From Octadecabacter antarcticus 307 (lineage in GTDB: Bacteria > Pseudomonadota > Alphaproteobacteria > Rhodobacterales > Rhodobacteraceae): DNA of 64,000 nt. Within the stretch, counting starts at the first letter, position 1, and every line of letters begins with the position of its first letter. The position numbers were made by a program, and so were the translations under genes. Of the stretch, positions 15,880-24,950 are shown in pieces. Below the pieces are notes generated by a model. That model searched no databases. It was not told the DNA's origin and saw only the letters and a list, made by a program, of their open reading frames with translations. The DNA lies in contig NC_020911.1 in assembly GCF_000155675.2 (NCBI RefSeq), positions 1,416,501 through 1,480,500 on the forward strand, read 5' to 3'.

Positions 15880-16488
15880 ATGACGGATCAAGCTGGTGTT
15901 CAGAGCGCGCACCAAAGCGCACACCAAAGCGACGCGGACCTTCTCGCGGCCTTTGCATGCGGCGATCGTGGTGCGGCTATGGCGCTGACACAGCGGCTGA
16001 CCCCGCGTGTGTTGGGGCAGGCGCACCGCATGCTTGGTAGCCGAACAGAGGCCGAAGACGTCGCACAAGACGCGATGATGCGCCTGTGGAAAATCGCACC
16101 TGACTGGGACGGCGACCGCGCGCAGATTACCACGTGGCTCTACCGTGTTGTGGCCAATCTGTGCACGGACCGGTTGCGAAAGTCTGGTCGCGGTGTGGCG
16201 CTCGATGCGATTGAAGAACCAAGTGATCCGTCCAAATCCGCTGCGCAAGACATGCAAGACTCTGCCAGATCAGCGGCGTTGCACTCTGCATTGGCCAATC
16301 TGCCAGATCGACAGGCGCAGGCCGTGGCGCTGCGCCACCTCGAAGAATTGGGCAACCCACAAATTGCGACCATTATGGACACCAACGTGCGCACCGTTGA
16401 AAGTCTGATAGCACGGGGCAAACGCGCCCTGATTGCAAAACTTGCCGCGCGCAAAGATGAATTGGGGTATGACGATGACCACGGATAA
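15880..16488 (+). CDS. ECF-type RNA polymerase sigma factor
   Basis: A 202-residue sigma-70 family protein with only regions 2 and 4. Region 2 has EAEDVAQDAMMRLWK and TTWLYRVVANLCTDRLR; region 4 has LPDRQAQAVALRHLEE and the helix-turn-helix NPQIATIMDTNVRTVESLI. It should direct transcription of a small stress regulon. The next gene overlaps it by 14 bp and encodes a small one-helix membrane protein, then a periplasmic sensor-like protein follows, which fits an anti-sigma arrangement. The start at 15880 is used; ATG at 15856 is possible. Confidence 0.92.
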   Translation: MTDQAGVQSAHQSAHQSDADLLAAFACGDRGAAMALTQRLTPRVLGQAHRMLGSRTEAEDVAQDAMMRLWKIAPDWDGDRAQITTWLYRVVANLCTDRLRKSGRGVALDAIEEPSDPSKSAAQDMQDSARSAALHSALANLPDRQAQAVALRHLEELGNPQIATIMDTNVRTVESLIARGKRALIAKLAARKDELGYDDDHG

Positions 16489-16819
16489 CAAAATTCTAGA
16501 CGCCGCATTTAAGCTGGCCCGAACGCCGGATGTGTCCCCGTCAGACGCGCTGATGGACCGGATCATGTTGGACGCCGACAGCGTGTTGGCGGACACAGTA
16601 CCTGTCGCCGCCCGCCCTAAACAAAGCATCGGTGCGATGCTGCTTGACGTCATCGGCGGTTGGCCGACATTCAGCGGTTTGGCTGCAGCGACGGTTGCGG
16701 GCCTGTGGATCGGGGTCGCGCCACCAGATACCCTGTCAGATTTGTCTGCAGGGATTTGGGGGGGCACCATCGAAGTGCCGCTTTTTGAAAGCGACGTGTT
16801 CGCAGGATTGGAGGGCTGA
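16475..16819 (+). CDS. small membrane protein, possible anti-sigma component
   Basis: A 114-residue protein with an N-terminal acidic region (DKILDAAFKLARTPDVS, SDALMDRIMLDAD) and a single hydrophobic segment (SGLAAATVAGLWIGVA). It has no catalytic motif. Its start lies inside the sigma-factor gene and it ends 2 bp before the next gene, so the three are one operon. Its position and topology fit an anti-sigma factor with a cytoplasmic N terminus; that role is inferred, not shown by a zinc-binding motif. Confidence 0.75.
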   Translation: MTTDNKILDAAFKLARTPDVSPSDALMDRIMLDADSVLADTVPVAARPKQSIGAMLLDVIGGWPTFSGLAAATVAGLWIGVAPPDTLSDLSAGIWGGTIEVPLFESDVFAGLEG

Positions 16820-16821
16820 CT

Positions 16822-17277
16822 ATGGCCAAGGAACAGACGAAATCAAAGCGTTTACAAAGGTTTGTGTTGGTCGGATCGCTGGCGTTGAACCTGCTGATCA
16901 TCGGTGTTGCCATTGGAGTTGCTTTTAACGGCGGCAAACCGGGGGCAGGTCAGCGATTTGATTTGACGGTTAGCCCGTTGACCCGCGCGATGGAAGGTGA
17001 ACGCAGCGACGCGGTGCGCGATGCGCTGCGCAGCAGTGGCGCGTTTGAGCGTGGTGTTCGATCAGAGATGCGGCGCGACATGGGTGCATTACTGGAAACC
17101 CTGCGGGCTGAAACGTTTGACGCGGATGCGTTTCGCGCTGTGTTGATGCGCCAACGTGACAGGCTAAGGGTGGGACAGGAAACGGTTTTGGGCGCCGTAA
17201 GCGCACAGATTGACGACATGAGCGACACTGAACGCGCTGCATTCGCGGACCGACTGGAAGAGCAAATGCGTCGCTGA
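16822..17277 (+). CDS. periplasmic heavy-metal sensor-like protein (Spy/CpxP type)
   Basis: A 151-residue protein anchored by one N-terminal helix (LVGSLALNLLIIGVAIGVAF) with a helical periplasmic domain rich in Arg and Asp (RRDMGALLETLRAE, FRAVLMRQRDRL, MSDTERAAFADRLEEQM). The last helix, including ERAAFADRLEEQ, resembles the LTxxQ-like repeats of Spy, CpxP and CnrX-type proteins. It is the third gene of the ECF sigma operon and is likely the signal-receiving partner. The metal or stress signal is not evident. Confidence 0.8.
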   Translation: MAKEQTKSKRLQRFVLVGSLALNLLIIGVAIGVAFNGGKPGAGQRFDLTVSPLTRAMEGERSDAVRDALRSSGAFERGVRSEMRRDMGALLETLRAETFDADAFRAVLMRQRDRLRVGQETVLGAVSAQIDDMSDTERAAFADRLEEQMRR

Positions 17278-17319
17278 CCGCCTCCGCGCAGGTAAAAAGT
17301 ACGGACCGCCTCCGCGCGA

Positions 17320-18711
17320 TCAGGCGGCTGACAAGCTGACCTTGTTGCGGCCACCGTTCTTGGCCGCATAAAGCGCTACATCCGCCGCGTTGACCAATTC
17401 ACCAAGATCATCAACCATGTCCTTGGGGTCCTGTCCGTCGCTTAGGCTGACACCAACGGACATTGTCACGCGCACCTCTTTTTGATCGGGGCCGACAAAG
17501 AACGGCGCTCCGCCGATCAGCTCGCGCAGGCGTTCCGCAGCGGTGCGGGCATGAAAGACGTCGCTATTTGGGATCGCGACAAGGAACTCCTCTCCGCCGA
17601 TGCGCGCAAGTAGGTCGACCGCGCGTAAATTGTCCTGCAATCGGCTTGCGGTTTGGCGCAAAATCTCATCGCCGACTTTATGGCCGTAGGTGTCGTTGAT
17701 GGCTTTGAAATGATCGAGGTCCAGAACCATAATCGCAAATTTCCGCCCGCTTTTGCGGCTTTGCGCCGACAGCCGCGACAAATGCGGCATGGCGTAGCGG
17801 CGGTTGAACAGCCCAGTCAGCGGATCGGTGATCGCCGCCTCAAGTCCAGTTTCAACTGTTCGACGCAGCGCATCCGCTTCGTGTTTTGCCTGGATCAGGA
17901 CCGCGCAGCGATGTCTAATTTCGCCTGAGTCAACATTTGAATAGACAGAATCACTTGCGCCAAGATCTAAGGCCATTGCCGCCGCATGGCGGGCATCCGC
18001 GGGCAACAACGCCAAGATTGCGGCATGGCGCGTCGCAGATCTGCTGCGCAATTCTGCCAAGATACGAAATAGAACATTATCATCCGTCAGTCCTGCGCGA
18101 AAATCGAGCAAGAACAGATCTGTGGATCGCGAATTCACGTCACTTCGGGTCAGGTTTTCCGCCCGCGCACAGATCAGTTGGGCGTTCTCAAGGGTTTGCG
18201 ATAATTGCGACAAATCCGGTGCCAGCGTGTCGGTTGTAGATGCAGCGACGACCCTCGCGGGTGTTTTGAACCCATTGCAAGCCTCGGCAAAACCAAGGGC
18301 AGTGCGTGTACCATCGCGCATCCGCAGTTCTTGGCGTGCATCGCGCCCGCGCAGCAGACTGCGAATGCGCGCCTGCAAAATTTGATCATCGAAGGGCTTG
18401 GATAAAACGTCATCTGCGCCGGCCTCAAGTACGACAACACGGTCACGCGGTGTTTTGAACCCGCCCGTCGCAATAATCGGGATCAGGCTGGTGTCCTCGC
18501 CGGCCTTTAGGGTTTGGCAAAAGGCGTGCAGGTCGTGCGCGTCTATGCTGGTATCCAGCACAATCAAATCGGGCAACGACGCCGCAATTTCAGTACGCGC
18601 TTCTTGCAGTGTTGCACAGGGTCGGACACGGTATTGCGCCGCGAGAAGTTTGACCTTCAGCACAATGCGGTTGGTGGCTACATTGTCTATGATGAGAATA
18701 TCGCCGGCCAT
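17320..18711 (-). CDS. pleD: PleD-like diguanylate cyclase, REC-REC-GGDEF
   Basis: A 463-residue response regulator making c-di-GMP. The first REC domain has the phosphoacceptor Asp at residue 53 (LIVLDTS) and Lys 105 (LSKPF), while one of the usual acidic pair is Asn (IIDNV). The second, degenerate REC has Asp 203 but no obvious Lys. The cyclase site GGEEF is at 372-376, with the inhibitory RxxD (RAVD, 363-366) five residues ahead, so product feedback is expected. Order and length match PleD of alphaproteobacteria. The gene converges with the heavy-metal sensor gene, and DUF3572 is divergent from it. Confidence 0.92.
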   Translation of the reverse strand: MAGDILIIDNVATNRIVLKVKLLAAQYRVRPCATLQEARTEIAASLPDLIVLDTSIDAHDLHAFCQTLKAGEDTSLIPIIATGGFKTPRDRVVVLEAGADDVLSKPFDDQILQARIRSLLRGRDARQELRMRDGTRTALGFAEACNGFKTPARVVAASTTDTLAPDLSQLSQTLENAQLICARAENLTRSDVNSRSTDLFLLDFRAGLTDDNVLFRILAELRSRSATRHAAILALLPADARHAAAMALDLGASDSVYSNVDSGEIRHRCAVLIQAKHEADALRRTVETGLEAAITDPLTGLFNRRYAMPHLSRLSAQSRKSGRKFAIMVLDLDHFKAINDTYGHKVGDEILRQTASRLQDNLRAVDLLARIGGEEFLVAIPNSDVFHARTAAERLRELIGGAPFFVGPDQKEVRVTMSVGVSLSDGQDPKDMVDDLGELVNAADVALYAAKNGGRNKVSLSAA

Positions 18712-18805
18712 CTTGTTTCCCTCTGAGCGTTACTCCAAACTCTCTTGGATCAACTTTGCCCTTTAAATGGTTAAGAAACCCTTTCCGGATTGGTAACACC
18801 TTTAA

Positions 18806-19084
18806 ATGACTCCTGAACGTGCTGAAAACATAGCTATTTCTGCCCTCACTTGGCTTGCCACAAAAGAGGATATTTTGCCTTTGTTTTTGGGGTCTTCAGG
18901 CGCAAGTGCGGACGACATCAAGGGGCAGGCGGAAAACCCCGCTTTCCTTGGGTCTGTGCTGGATTTCGTGACCATGGATGATGCTTGGGTCATCGAATTT
19001 TGCGATGCAAGCGGGATAAAGTATGAAGAGCCGTTAACGGCGCGTTATTCATTACCGGGTGCGGAAGTGGTGCATTGGACATGA
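18806..19084 (+). CDS. DUF3572 family protein
   Basis: A 92-residue protein with ISALTWLATKEDILPLFL and a VLDFVTMDDAWVIEFC segment, both family hallmarks. It has no signal or membrane segment. Its last codons overlap the start of the phosphatase gene (ATGA), so the two are coupled. Divergent from pleD, which is a common arrangement in Rhodobacteraceae. Function is unknown. Confidence 0.88.
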   Translation: MTPERAENIAISALTWLATKEDILPLFLGSSGASADDIKGQAENPAFLGSVLDFVTMDDAWVIEFCDASGIKYEEPLTARYSLPGAEVVHWT

Positions 19085-19779
19085 TTTCGCGACCCATTAA
19101 AGGCATTATTTTCGACAAAGATGGCACGCTGTTTGATTTCAACGCGACGTGGGGCGCGTGGGCGCGAAACGTGTTTGAGGCCGAGACTGCTGGCGATCCC
19201 GACCAGCTTGCACCGCTCGCCACTGCCCTTGGCTATGACCTTGCGACGGGGCAGTTCTTGCCAGAAAGCATCGTGATTGCCAGCACCGTGGATGTGGTTG
19301 CGCAGGCGATTTTGCCGTTCGTAGCTGAATCTGATCCTGACGCCCTGACTGCGCGTTTTAACGCCGCCGCGATTGTCGCCCCGCAGGTCGAAACGACGCC
19401 GCTTGTGGCATTCATCACCACGCTTAAATCTGCGGGATTGAAGGTCGGGGTCGCTACCAATGACGCCGAATTCCCCGCGCGCGCGCATTTGTCAGTGGCA
19501 GGGATTGAGGCGCTGTTTGATTTTATTGCAGGGTTTGATTCTGGCTTTGGCGGTAAACCCGCGCCCGGGCAATTGTTGGGCTTTTGTGACGCCACGGGGC
19601 TGGCCCCGTCCGAGTGTGTGATGGTCGGTGACAGCACTCATGATCTGCGCGCAGGGCGCGCGGCGGGTATGGTGACGGTCGCCGTTTTGACCGGCGTGGC
19701 AGGGCGCAAGGCCCTTGCGCCCCAAGCCGATGTGGTGCTGGATTCCATCGCGGCACTGCCCGACTGGTTGGGTCTGTAG
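19081..19779 (+). CDS. HAD family hydrolase (phosphoglycolate phosphatase-like)
   Basis: A 232-residue HAD phosphatase. Motif I is FDKDGTLFDF near residue 10 with the nucleophile Asp, motif II has VGVATNDAE near residue 125, Lys of motif III is in GGKPAPGQ near residue 160, and motif IV is MVGDSTHDL near residue 182. A helical cap lies between motifs I and II, as in phosphoglycolate phosphatase subfamily enzymes. ATG at 19081 overlaps the DUF3572 stop. The substrate is not determined. Confidence 0.92.
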   Translation: MISRPIKGIIFDKDGTLFDFNATWGAWARNVFEAETAGDPDQLAPLATALGYDLATGQFLPESIVIASTVDVVAQAILPFVAESDPDALTARFNAAAIVAPQVETTPLVAFITTLKSAGLKVGVATNDAEFPARAHLSVAGIEALFDFIAGFDSGFGGKPAPGQLLGFCDATGLAPSECVMVGDSTHDLRAGRAAGMVTVAVLTGVAGRKALAPQADVVLDSIAALPDWLGL

Positions 19780-19878
19780 GCGGCGCCGCAAGTTTGGTTC
19801 GCGACACCTTTTGTCGCTAAAGGCAAGGCGCACCGGCGCGGGTATGTCAGGCTAAAGCCAGCCCAAAAGGAAACTGCG

Positions 19879-21441
19879 ATGTCTGACGCTGTCCCCCCAA
19901 AACGCCGCCGATCAGGTGGGCGCGCTGCCAATGCCGCCAAGCGGCTCACGTCCGAGATCAACCAAATGCCGTGGCGATTGCCGATCAATAAAGACCGCCC
20001 GACCGAACCGCTGGACGGCGATGGCGTGCAGGCAATCCACGACGGCGCGATGCGCATATTGGAAGAAATCGGCATTGAATTTCTGAATGAAGAAGCTGTG
20101 GAGTTGTTCAAACAGGCGGGCTGCAAGGTCGACGGTACCAACGTCAAAATGGGCCGCGACTGGGTCATGGAAATGATCGCTAAAGCGCCCGAACAGTTTG
20201 ACATCACGCCGCGCAATCCTGATCGCAAGATCACGCTGGGTGGTGGTCACATCCTGTTCGGTAACGTGTCTTCACCGCCGAACTATTTTGACCTTGAGAT
20301 TGGTAAGAAAGTTTCAGGCAATCGCAAACAATGCGCTGATTTGCTGCGATTAACCCAGTATTTTAACTGCATCCACTTCGCAGGCGGTTATCCGGTGGAA
20401 CCTGTAGACGTGCATGCATCTGTGCGTCACCTCGATGTGGTGTTTGATAAAATGACCCTAACCGACAAGGTCGGGCATGCCTATTCACTTGGTAAAGAAC
20501 GCGTCGAAGATGTGATGGAAATGGTGCGCATTTCCGGCGGGTGGACCGACGAAGAATTTCAAGAAAAGCCGCGCATGTACACCAATATTAATTCGACCTC
20601 GCCGCTCAAACACGACGTGCCGATGATTGATGGCTGCTTGCGCTGCGTGCGCCGTGGTCAAGCCGTTGTCGTCACACCGTTCACCCTCGCGGGGGCCATG
20701 GCGCCGGTCACAATGTCGGGTGCGGTCGCGCTGTCCATCGCCGAAGCCCTGTCCGCCATAGCCCTGTTTCAATACGTCCGCCCCGGTGCGCCCTGTGTCA
20801 TCGGCACGTTCACGTCCAACGTCGATATGAAATCCGGCGCGCCCGCGTTCGGCACCCCCGAATATATGCGGGCCACGCAAATGACTGGCCAAATGGCGCG
20901 ATTTTATGGGCTGCCGATGCGATCCAGCGGTGTTTGTGCAGCCAACGTGCCAGACGGCCAAGCTATGTGGGAGACGTCAAATTCCCTGTGGGCGGCCGTT
21001 CAATCAGGCACCAATATGGTCTACCACGCGGCGGGCTGGCTTGAAGGTGGGCTGATCGCGTCGCCTGAAAAGTTTGTCATGGATTGCGAGGTGATCCAAA
21101 TGATCCAGCGCTACATGGAACCCCAAATCACCGCGACAACCCCTGCGGACATTGCGTTTGATGCGGTCAAAGAGGTCGGCTCAAAGGGGCACTTTTTCGG
21201 CATCCAACACACGCAAGATCGCTACGAAAATGCGTTTTATGCACCGTTTGCCAGCGACTGGCGCAACTTTGAGGCTTGGGAAATCGCCGGCGGCGAATGG
21301 ACTGCACAGCGCGCCCATCGGATCTTCAAAGATATCATTGCCAATTTCGAAACTCCCCCCATGGACGCCGCGATCCGGTCCGAACTGGAAGACTTCGTGG
21401 CACGGCGCAAATCCGAGGGTGGCGCGCCAACCGATTTTTGA
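19879..21441 (+). CDS. trimethylamine methyltransferase (MttB) family protein, non-pyrrolysine
   Basis: A 520-residue MttB-superfamily corrinoid-dependent methyltransferase. The N-terminal IHDGAMRILEEIGIEFLNEE and the glycine-rich barrel core (GGGHILFGNVSSPPNYFDL, later GLPMRSSGVCAANVPDGQ) are typical. No internal UAG occurs, so it is not a pyrrolysine enzyme. Non-pyrrolysine members include glycine betaine methyltransferases that pass methyl to a corrinoid protein. Context supports a quaternary amine, as a carnitine-to-betaine cluster lies 10 kb upstream, but no corrinoid protein gene is adjacent. AAAGGAAAC precedes the start. Confidence 0.9.
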   Translation: MSDAVPPKRRRSGGRAANAAKRLTSEINQMPWRLPINKDRPTEPLDGDGVQAIHDGAMRILEEIGIEFLNEEAVELFKQAGCKVDGTNVKMGRDWVMEMIAKAPEQFDITPRNPDRKITLGGGHILFGNVSSPPNYFDLEIGKKVSGNRKQCADLLRLTQYFNCIHFAGGYPVEPVDVHASVRHLDVVFDKMTLTDKVGHAYSLGKERVEDVMEMVRISGGWTDEEFQEKPRMYTNINSTSPLKHDVPMIDGCLRCVRRGQAVVVTPFTLAGAMAPVTMSGAVALSIAEALSAIALFQYVRPGAPCVIGTFTSNVDMKSGAPAFGTPEYMRATQMTGQMARFYGLPMRSSGVCAANVPDGQAMWETSNSLWAAVQSGTNMVYHAAGWLEGGLIASPEKFVMDCEVIQMIQRYMEPQITATTPADIAFDAVKEVGSKGHFFGIQHTQDRYENAFYAPFASDWRNFEAWEIAGGEWTAQRAHRIFKDIIANFETPPMDAAIRSELEDFVARRKSEGGAPTDF

Positions 21442-21490
21442 GACAGGAGCCTCAAAGGTGAAATCTTCCTGATGGAAGAATTTACCGAGG

Positions 21491-21516
21491 CGGGGGTATT
21501 TTCGAGACAAAGAAAA
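21491..21516 (+). repeat. intergenic TATTTTCGAGACAAAGA motif
   Basis: CGGGGGTATTTTCGAGACAAAGAAAAG follows the MttB-family gene and matches the motif seen at 10.95, 30.57, 37.6, 42.5 and 47.9 kb. Confidence 0.6.
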
Positions 21517-21565
21517 GCATGAAAGTTAGTCTATCTGGGGCGGTGTACGCAGTGGGGAACGACCT

Positions 21566-22051
21566 ATGATGATTGAGATACGCGAATAGGACTTCGGCAT
21601 TTGCCGCCCGTTTCGCAGCCTATGGCCCTGACAGCCTCTATGTGCCGTCGCCGAAGGGGATTTGAAACGGTTTGTGTCCGCTGAAAATCCGCCTACGTCT
21701 GGCGCGGGGCAGGGAGCACTAGCCTATGTGACCACCCATCGGGACCGTAAAATACTGGGCCGTTTCACCGCCCATGAACATGGCGCATCCAATCGGTTGT
21801 ACGACTTTAAACGCGGGTATTTTGACTATTTAGAATGCGCCGATGATGGGGACGCGGCCAAGGCTTTGACTGGGGCAGCCGAAAGCTGGTGCCGCGCGGG
21901 CGGGCTGTCCGAAGTTGCAGGCAATTTCAACCTCTCCGCGAAGCAGCAGATTGGTGTGATGGCTGACGGGTTCGACCACGCGCCCTATCATCTGTTTTGC
22001 TGCTGGTTTTTTTGTTTGGCCAGTGTTGCCGGCCAGTTGCGCAAGGCCTAA
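21566..22051 (+). pseudogene. GNAT-like protein remnant
   Basis: An ATG at 21566 opens into MMIEIRE and a TAG. A later frame reads TSAFAARFAAYGPDSLYVPS, then after another shift LKRFVSAENPP, GRFTAHEHGASNRL, RRGYFDYLECADDGDAA-like sequence, and EVAGNFNLSAKQQIGVMADG and YHLF before sequence is lost at 22051. This matches a broad family of putative acetyltransferases with a GFDHAPY block. It lacks the C-terminal half and the frame is broken at least twice. It converges with dtd. Confidence 0.65.
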
Positions 22052-22491
22052 GCGTCGGTATCGAGCCAGATCGACACGGGCCCGTCATTAACCAACGACA
22101 CCGCCATATCTGCGCCGAACTGACCTGTACCGACTGAGATCACGCGGCTGCGCATTTCTGCGACAAACGCGCGATACAAACGGTCACCATCTTCGGGCGC
22201 TGCGGCCGAAGAAAACCCCGGCCTGTTGCCGCGTGACGTGTCGGCCGCCAGCGTGAATTGACTGACGACCAATGCCTGTCCGCCAACGTCCACCAAAGAC
22301 CGGTTCATCCGCCCGTCATCATCCTTATAAATCCGCAGCTTGGAAATTTTTGTGGCGAGCTTGGCAGACATATCATCCGTATCGCCCTGCATGGCACAGA
22401 CCAGTACCAAAAGGCCCGTCTGACATTGCCCGATCAGCGCACCATCGACGTGAACCTGTGCTGACGTCACCCGCTGGATCAGCGCCCTCAA
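22048..22491 (-). CDS. dtd: D-aminoacyl-tRNA deacylase
   Basis: A 147-residue DTD that hydrolyses D-amino acids from tRNA. The catalytic SQFTLAAD near residue 78 and the cross-subunit [10 protein letters not shown] near residue 90 are present, with [16 protein letters not shown] at the N terminus. Length matches the family (145-150). Its start overlaps the end of the sugar kinase gene by 4 bp, so both are cotranscribed on the minus strand. Confidence 0.96.
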   Translation of the reverse strand: MRALIQRVTSAQVHVDGALIGQCQTGLLVLVCAMQGDTDDMSAKLATKISKLRIYKDDDGRMNRSLVDVGGQALVVSQFTLAADTSRGNRPGFSSAAAPEDGDRLYRAFVAEMRSRVISVGTGQFGADMAVSLVNDGPVSIWLDTDA

Positions 22492-23402
22492 AGGCCCAAT
22501 TCTGCTGCCGTTGGCGGGTTCGCACCTGCCCGTGATACCGTCACCGCCGCCGCGCGCACGCCAAGACGCAAAGCTGCGCGAATGTCCTCAGCACTCAGGT
22601 TTGCGATGCGTTCTTTGGTCAGCGCACCGGCGCGTTCAAGCCCTGCCAGCGTGCCGGCGTTAAACGTGTCACCAGCACCAACCGTGTCGGCAACGACTGC
22701 CCGTTCAGATGGCACGAACACCGTGTGTTCGGCGGAGTATCCAGTGACACCCTTGGCGCCTTCGGTGATGCACACCAGCTTGGAGCCTTTTGCGACCAGC
22801 CCGTTGGCAAGTTCGGCCAAATCGCCATCACCTTCCATCCAGTGCAAGTCTTCATCGCTGAGTTTAATGATGTCCGCAGCCGCCATCATCCGGTTGATCC
22901 GCGCGCGGTACGCGGCGACGTCCTTGATGAACGTCGGGCGGATATTGGGGTCGATCATCGTGACACGCCGTGGCGCTTCGCGCAGCATCAGCGCCTCATA
23001 GGTGTCGCCGCAGCCGTTCCCGACCAGTGAAATACCACCAAAAAACATCGCATCGGCATCGATTTCTGGTGCGGCGTTTAGGGATCGCATCGCCGAATTT
23101 TCGTCGTAAAATGCATATGTTGCTTGCCCGTTCACCAGTTTAACAAAAGCCACGGTACACGGCGCATTTAGGCGCGGCGACGGGCTGTGATCAACGTGGC
23201 TCGCGTCCAGTGCGTCGCGTAAAATGTCACCCAAAAAGTCTGACGACATGCCGCATAAAAATTGCGTCAGCACGCCCAACCGTCCAAGTCCGATCGCCGT
23301 GTTAAACACCGCACCACCGGGATAGGGGGCAAACGCCGCCTCGCCCTGCGTACTTTCGCGCGGCAGCATATCAATCAGGGCTTCTCCACAGGTCAGAATC
23401 AT
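22488..23402 (-). CDS. PfkB-family carbohydrate kinase (fructokinase-like)
   Basis: A 304-residue sugar kinase with the PfkB signature [10 protein letters not shown] near residue 252, carrying the catalytic Asp and anion hole, and an N-terminal [15 protein letters not shown] sugar-binding region. [11 protein letters not shown] lies in the middle as in fructokinases. [12 protein letters not shown] is the typical start, which supports ATG at 23402 over a start six codons upstream. It likely phosphorylates fructose or a related sugar at the C1 or C6 hydroxyl. It overlaps dtd by 4 bp. Confidence 0.9.
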   Translation of the reverse strand: MILTCGEALIDMLPRESTQGEAAFAPYPGGAVFNTAIGLGRLGVLTQFLCGMSSDFLGDILRDALDASHVDHSPSPRLNAPCTVAFVKLVNGQATYAFYDENSAMRSLNAAPEIDADAMFFGGISLVGNGCGDTYEALMLREAPRRVTMIDPNIRPTFIKDVAAYRARINRMMAAADIIKLSDEDLHWMEGDGDLAELANGLVAKGSKLVCITEGAKGVTGYSAEHTVFVPSERAVVADTVGAGDTFNAGTLAGLERAGALTKERIANLSAEDIRAALRLGVRAAAVTVSRAGANPPTAAELGL

Positions 23403-23442
23403 TGGGCGCGTCCTTCGCAATGCAAAAACTTGCGGCTATCTA

Positions 23443-24549
23443 TCACTGACTGTTAGCGATAACAAATCCGACAATTCCCGCCACGATCAAACCACAAATC
23501 ACCGCAATCGCGATCTTGATCTTTGAATAGGGCCGTTCCCCCTGAACCCGGCCCGTGCGCCCGTTCACAACAAAGCGAAACGTACGCCCACGATATTTAT
23601 ACGCTGCCATCCAGACCGGAAGCAGCACGTGTTTGAACGTCAGAACCCCAATCTTGGTGTCCACCGATCCGACCCGCTGCGCGTCACCGCCAATGTCGAA
23701 TTTCACGTCGCGGTGGATGGTCTGGTCCATCCGAACCCGCGCTTCTTTGAACGCATCTTCGAGTTCGACCTGATAGCCTTCGGCGCGAAACCCAGCCAAA
23801 TAGTGCGGCTGATAGGGTTCCATCGCGGACAAGTCCCATGGTTCCAGCGCATCGGTGTATTTCTTTGGCAAAGACTGTGATCCAAGCACCAGAACATCGT
23901 CAAAGAACCGCGCGACGCGGCCTGAAACATTATGCCAGCGGGTTTTTTGCACCTGCACCTGTTTGCTTTTGCCGTCGCGCGTCACAGTGCGGGTTTCGTA
24001 ATAATGTGTGCCGCGCGCGCCGGAATATTGGCTTTCGGTGTCGGCATCGAACGTCCAATACGGCACGTAAATGCCAGACATTGGGCGGCCTTTACGGGCA
24101 TATTCTTTCAAACCGTTTGGCGCGAACCACAATCCGCCCAGCCAGTCGGTCATCGCGGCGCACGCGGCGCGTTCATCCAACCCGAACGGCAACAACCCCT
24201 TAGGCTTGATGTGGCGATGCGTCCCCGTGTCCGTGACCACGGGTGTCGCACAAAACGGACATTCGGTGGCATGAACGGTTTCGTTAAATTCAGTTTGGGC
24301 ACCACAATTGGGGCAGGCCACGACGCGCGTTTCCTCAATCTCCGCCACTGGCATATCGCCGGAAACGGCGCTGCGAAAATCGAGTTCCTGCAACGACCCA
24401 CCACGCGATGGCCCTGCGGCAATCGCGCCCGTATTACCGCAATGGTCGCAAATCATCTGGTTTTGACGGGGGTCAAACCGAAAGTCAGACCCGCAATTAT
24501 CACAGGGAAAACGGTGTTCAGTATCGGGACCGGCGACGGTGTGGGGCAT
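23443..24549 (-). CDS. TFIIB-type zinc ribbon-containing membrane protein
   Basis: A 368-residue protein with two zinc ribbons near the N terminus (PCDNCGSDF with ICDHCGN, and CPNCGAQ with CPFCATP), then a large central region (DERAACAAMTDWLGGLWFAPNG, YVPYWTFDADTESQYSGARG, QSLPKKYTDALEPWDL), and a final transmembrane helix (IAIAVICGLIVAGIVGFVIA). Homologues occur beside SPFH-GYF2 and TelA genes. Its biochemical job is unknown; membrane anchoring with a cytoplasmic or lumenal sensor domain is inferred. The start at 24549 has a GGAA upstream. Confidence 0.8.
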   Translation of the reverse strand: MPHTVAGPDTEHRFPCDNCGSDFRFDPRQNQMICDHCGNTGAIAAGPSRGGSLQELDFRSAVSGDMPVAEIEETRVVACPNCGAQTEFNETVHATECPFCATPVVTDTGTHRHIKPKGLLPFGLDERAACAAMTDWLGGLWFAPNGLKEYARKGRPMSGIYVPYWTFDADTESQYSGARGTHYYETRTVTRDGKSKQVQVQKTRWHNVSGRVARFFDDVLVLGSQSLPKKYTDALEPWDLSAMEPYQPHYLAGFRAEGYQVELEDAFKEARVRMDQTIHRDVKFDIGGDAQRVGSVDTKIGVLTFKHVLLPVWMAAYKYRGRTFRFVVNGRTGRVQGERPYSKIKIAIAVICGLIVAGIVGFVIANSQ

Positions 24550-24573
24550 ATCAATGGATTCCATCGGCTACAG

Positions 24574-24837
24574 TTAGCGGTGAAACGCCATCGGCGCCAT
24601 AATGCGCAGCGCATTGTCACGCAGTTTTGTGTGCCGCCAAATGTGAAATCTTGCATGGGCAACCGCCAAAGCCGAAATTGCACAAAATTCGATGGAATGC
24701 ACGATGCCAACCAGACTATTTAGCTTCGGCCATCCTATCGGATAGGCAATCGGCACGATATCACCCGCCCAAAGCTGAACCGAGCTGGTCAAACCCAGCA
24801 AAAACTCAGTCACCGCGACCCCGAACAGCCCCCACAT
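24574..24837 (-). CDS. cytochrome b-like small membrane protein, probably 5'-truncated
   Basis: From ATG at 24837 the frame reads MWGLFGVAVTEFLLGLTSS, a second helix HSIEFCAISALAVAHARFH and a tail HTKLRDNALRIMAP. This resembles small cytochrome b or b6-domain proteins with histidines in the first and last helices. The upstream frame IHRTLHITL is open and conserved-looking but begins with ATT right after an in-frame TAG; only ATT could start it, so the N terminus is either truncated or uses a rare start. It lies in the gap of the telA-like cluster on the same strand. Confidence 0.6.
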   Translation of the reverse strand: MWGLFGVAVTEFLLGLTSSVQLWAGDIVPIAYPIGWPKLNSLVGIVHSIEFCAISALAVAHARFHIWRHTKLRDNALRIMAPMAFHR

Positions 24838-24950
24838 CAGCGTGATATGCAGGGTGCGATGAATGGTGCAGGGCTACCTTGCAGTTTCGGCCCAGGGCGG
24901 CTGCAAAGTTTCACCGCCCACCAGTCGATAAATAGGTGATCATACCGCCA

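Noticed and set aside
19879..21441. Pyrrolysine at an internal UAG in the MttB-family protein.
   Set aside because: The reading frame has no internal UAG and no pyl genes are in the window.
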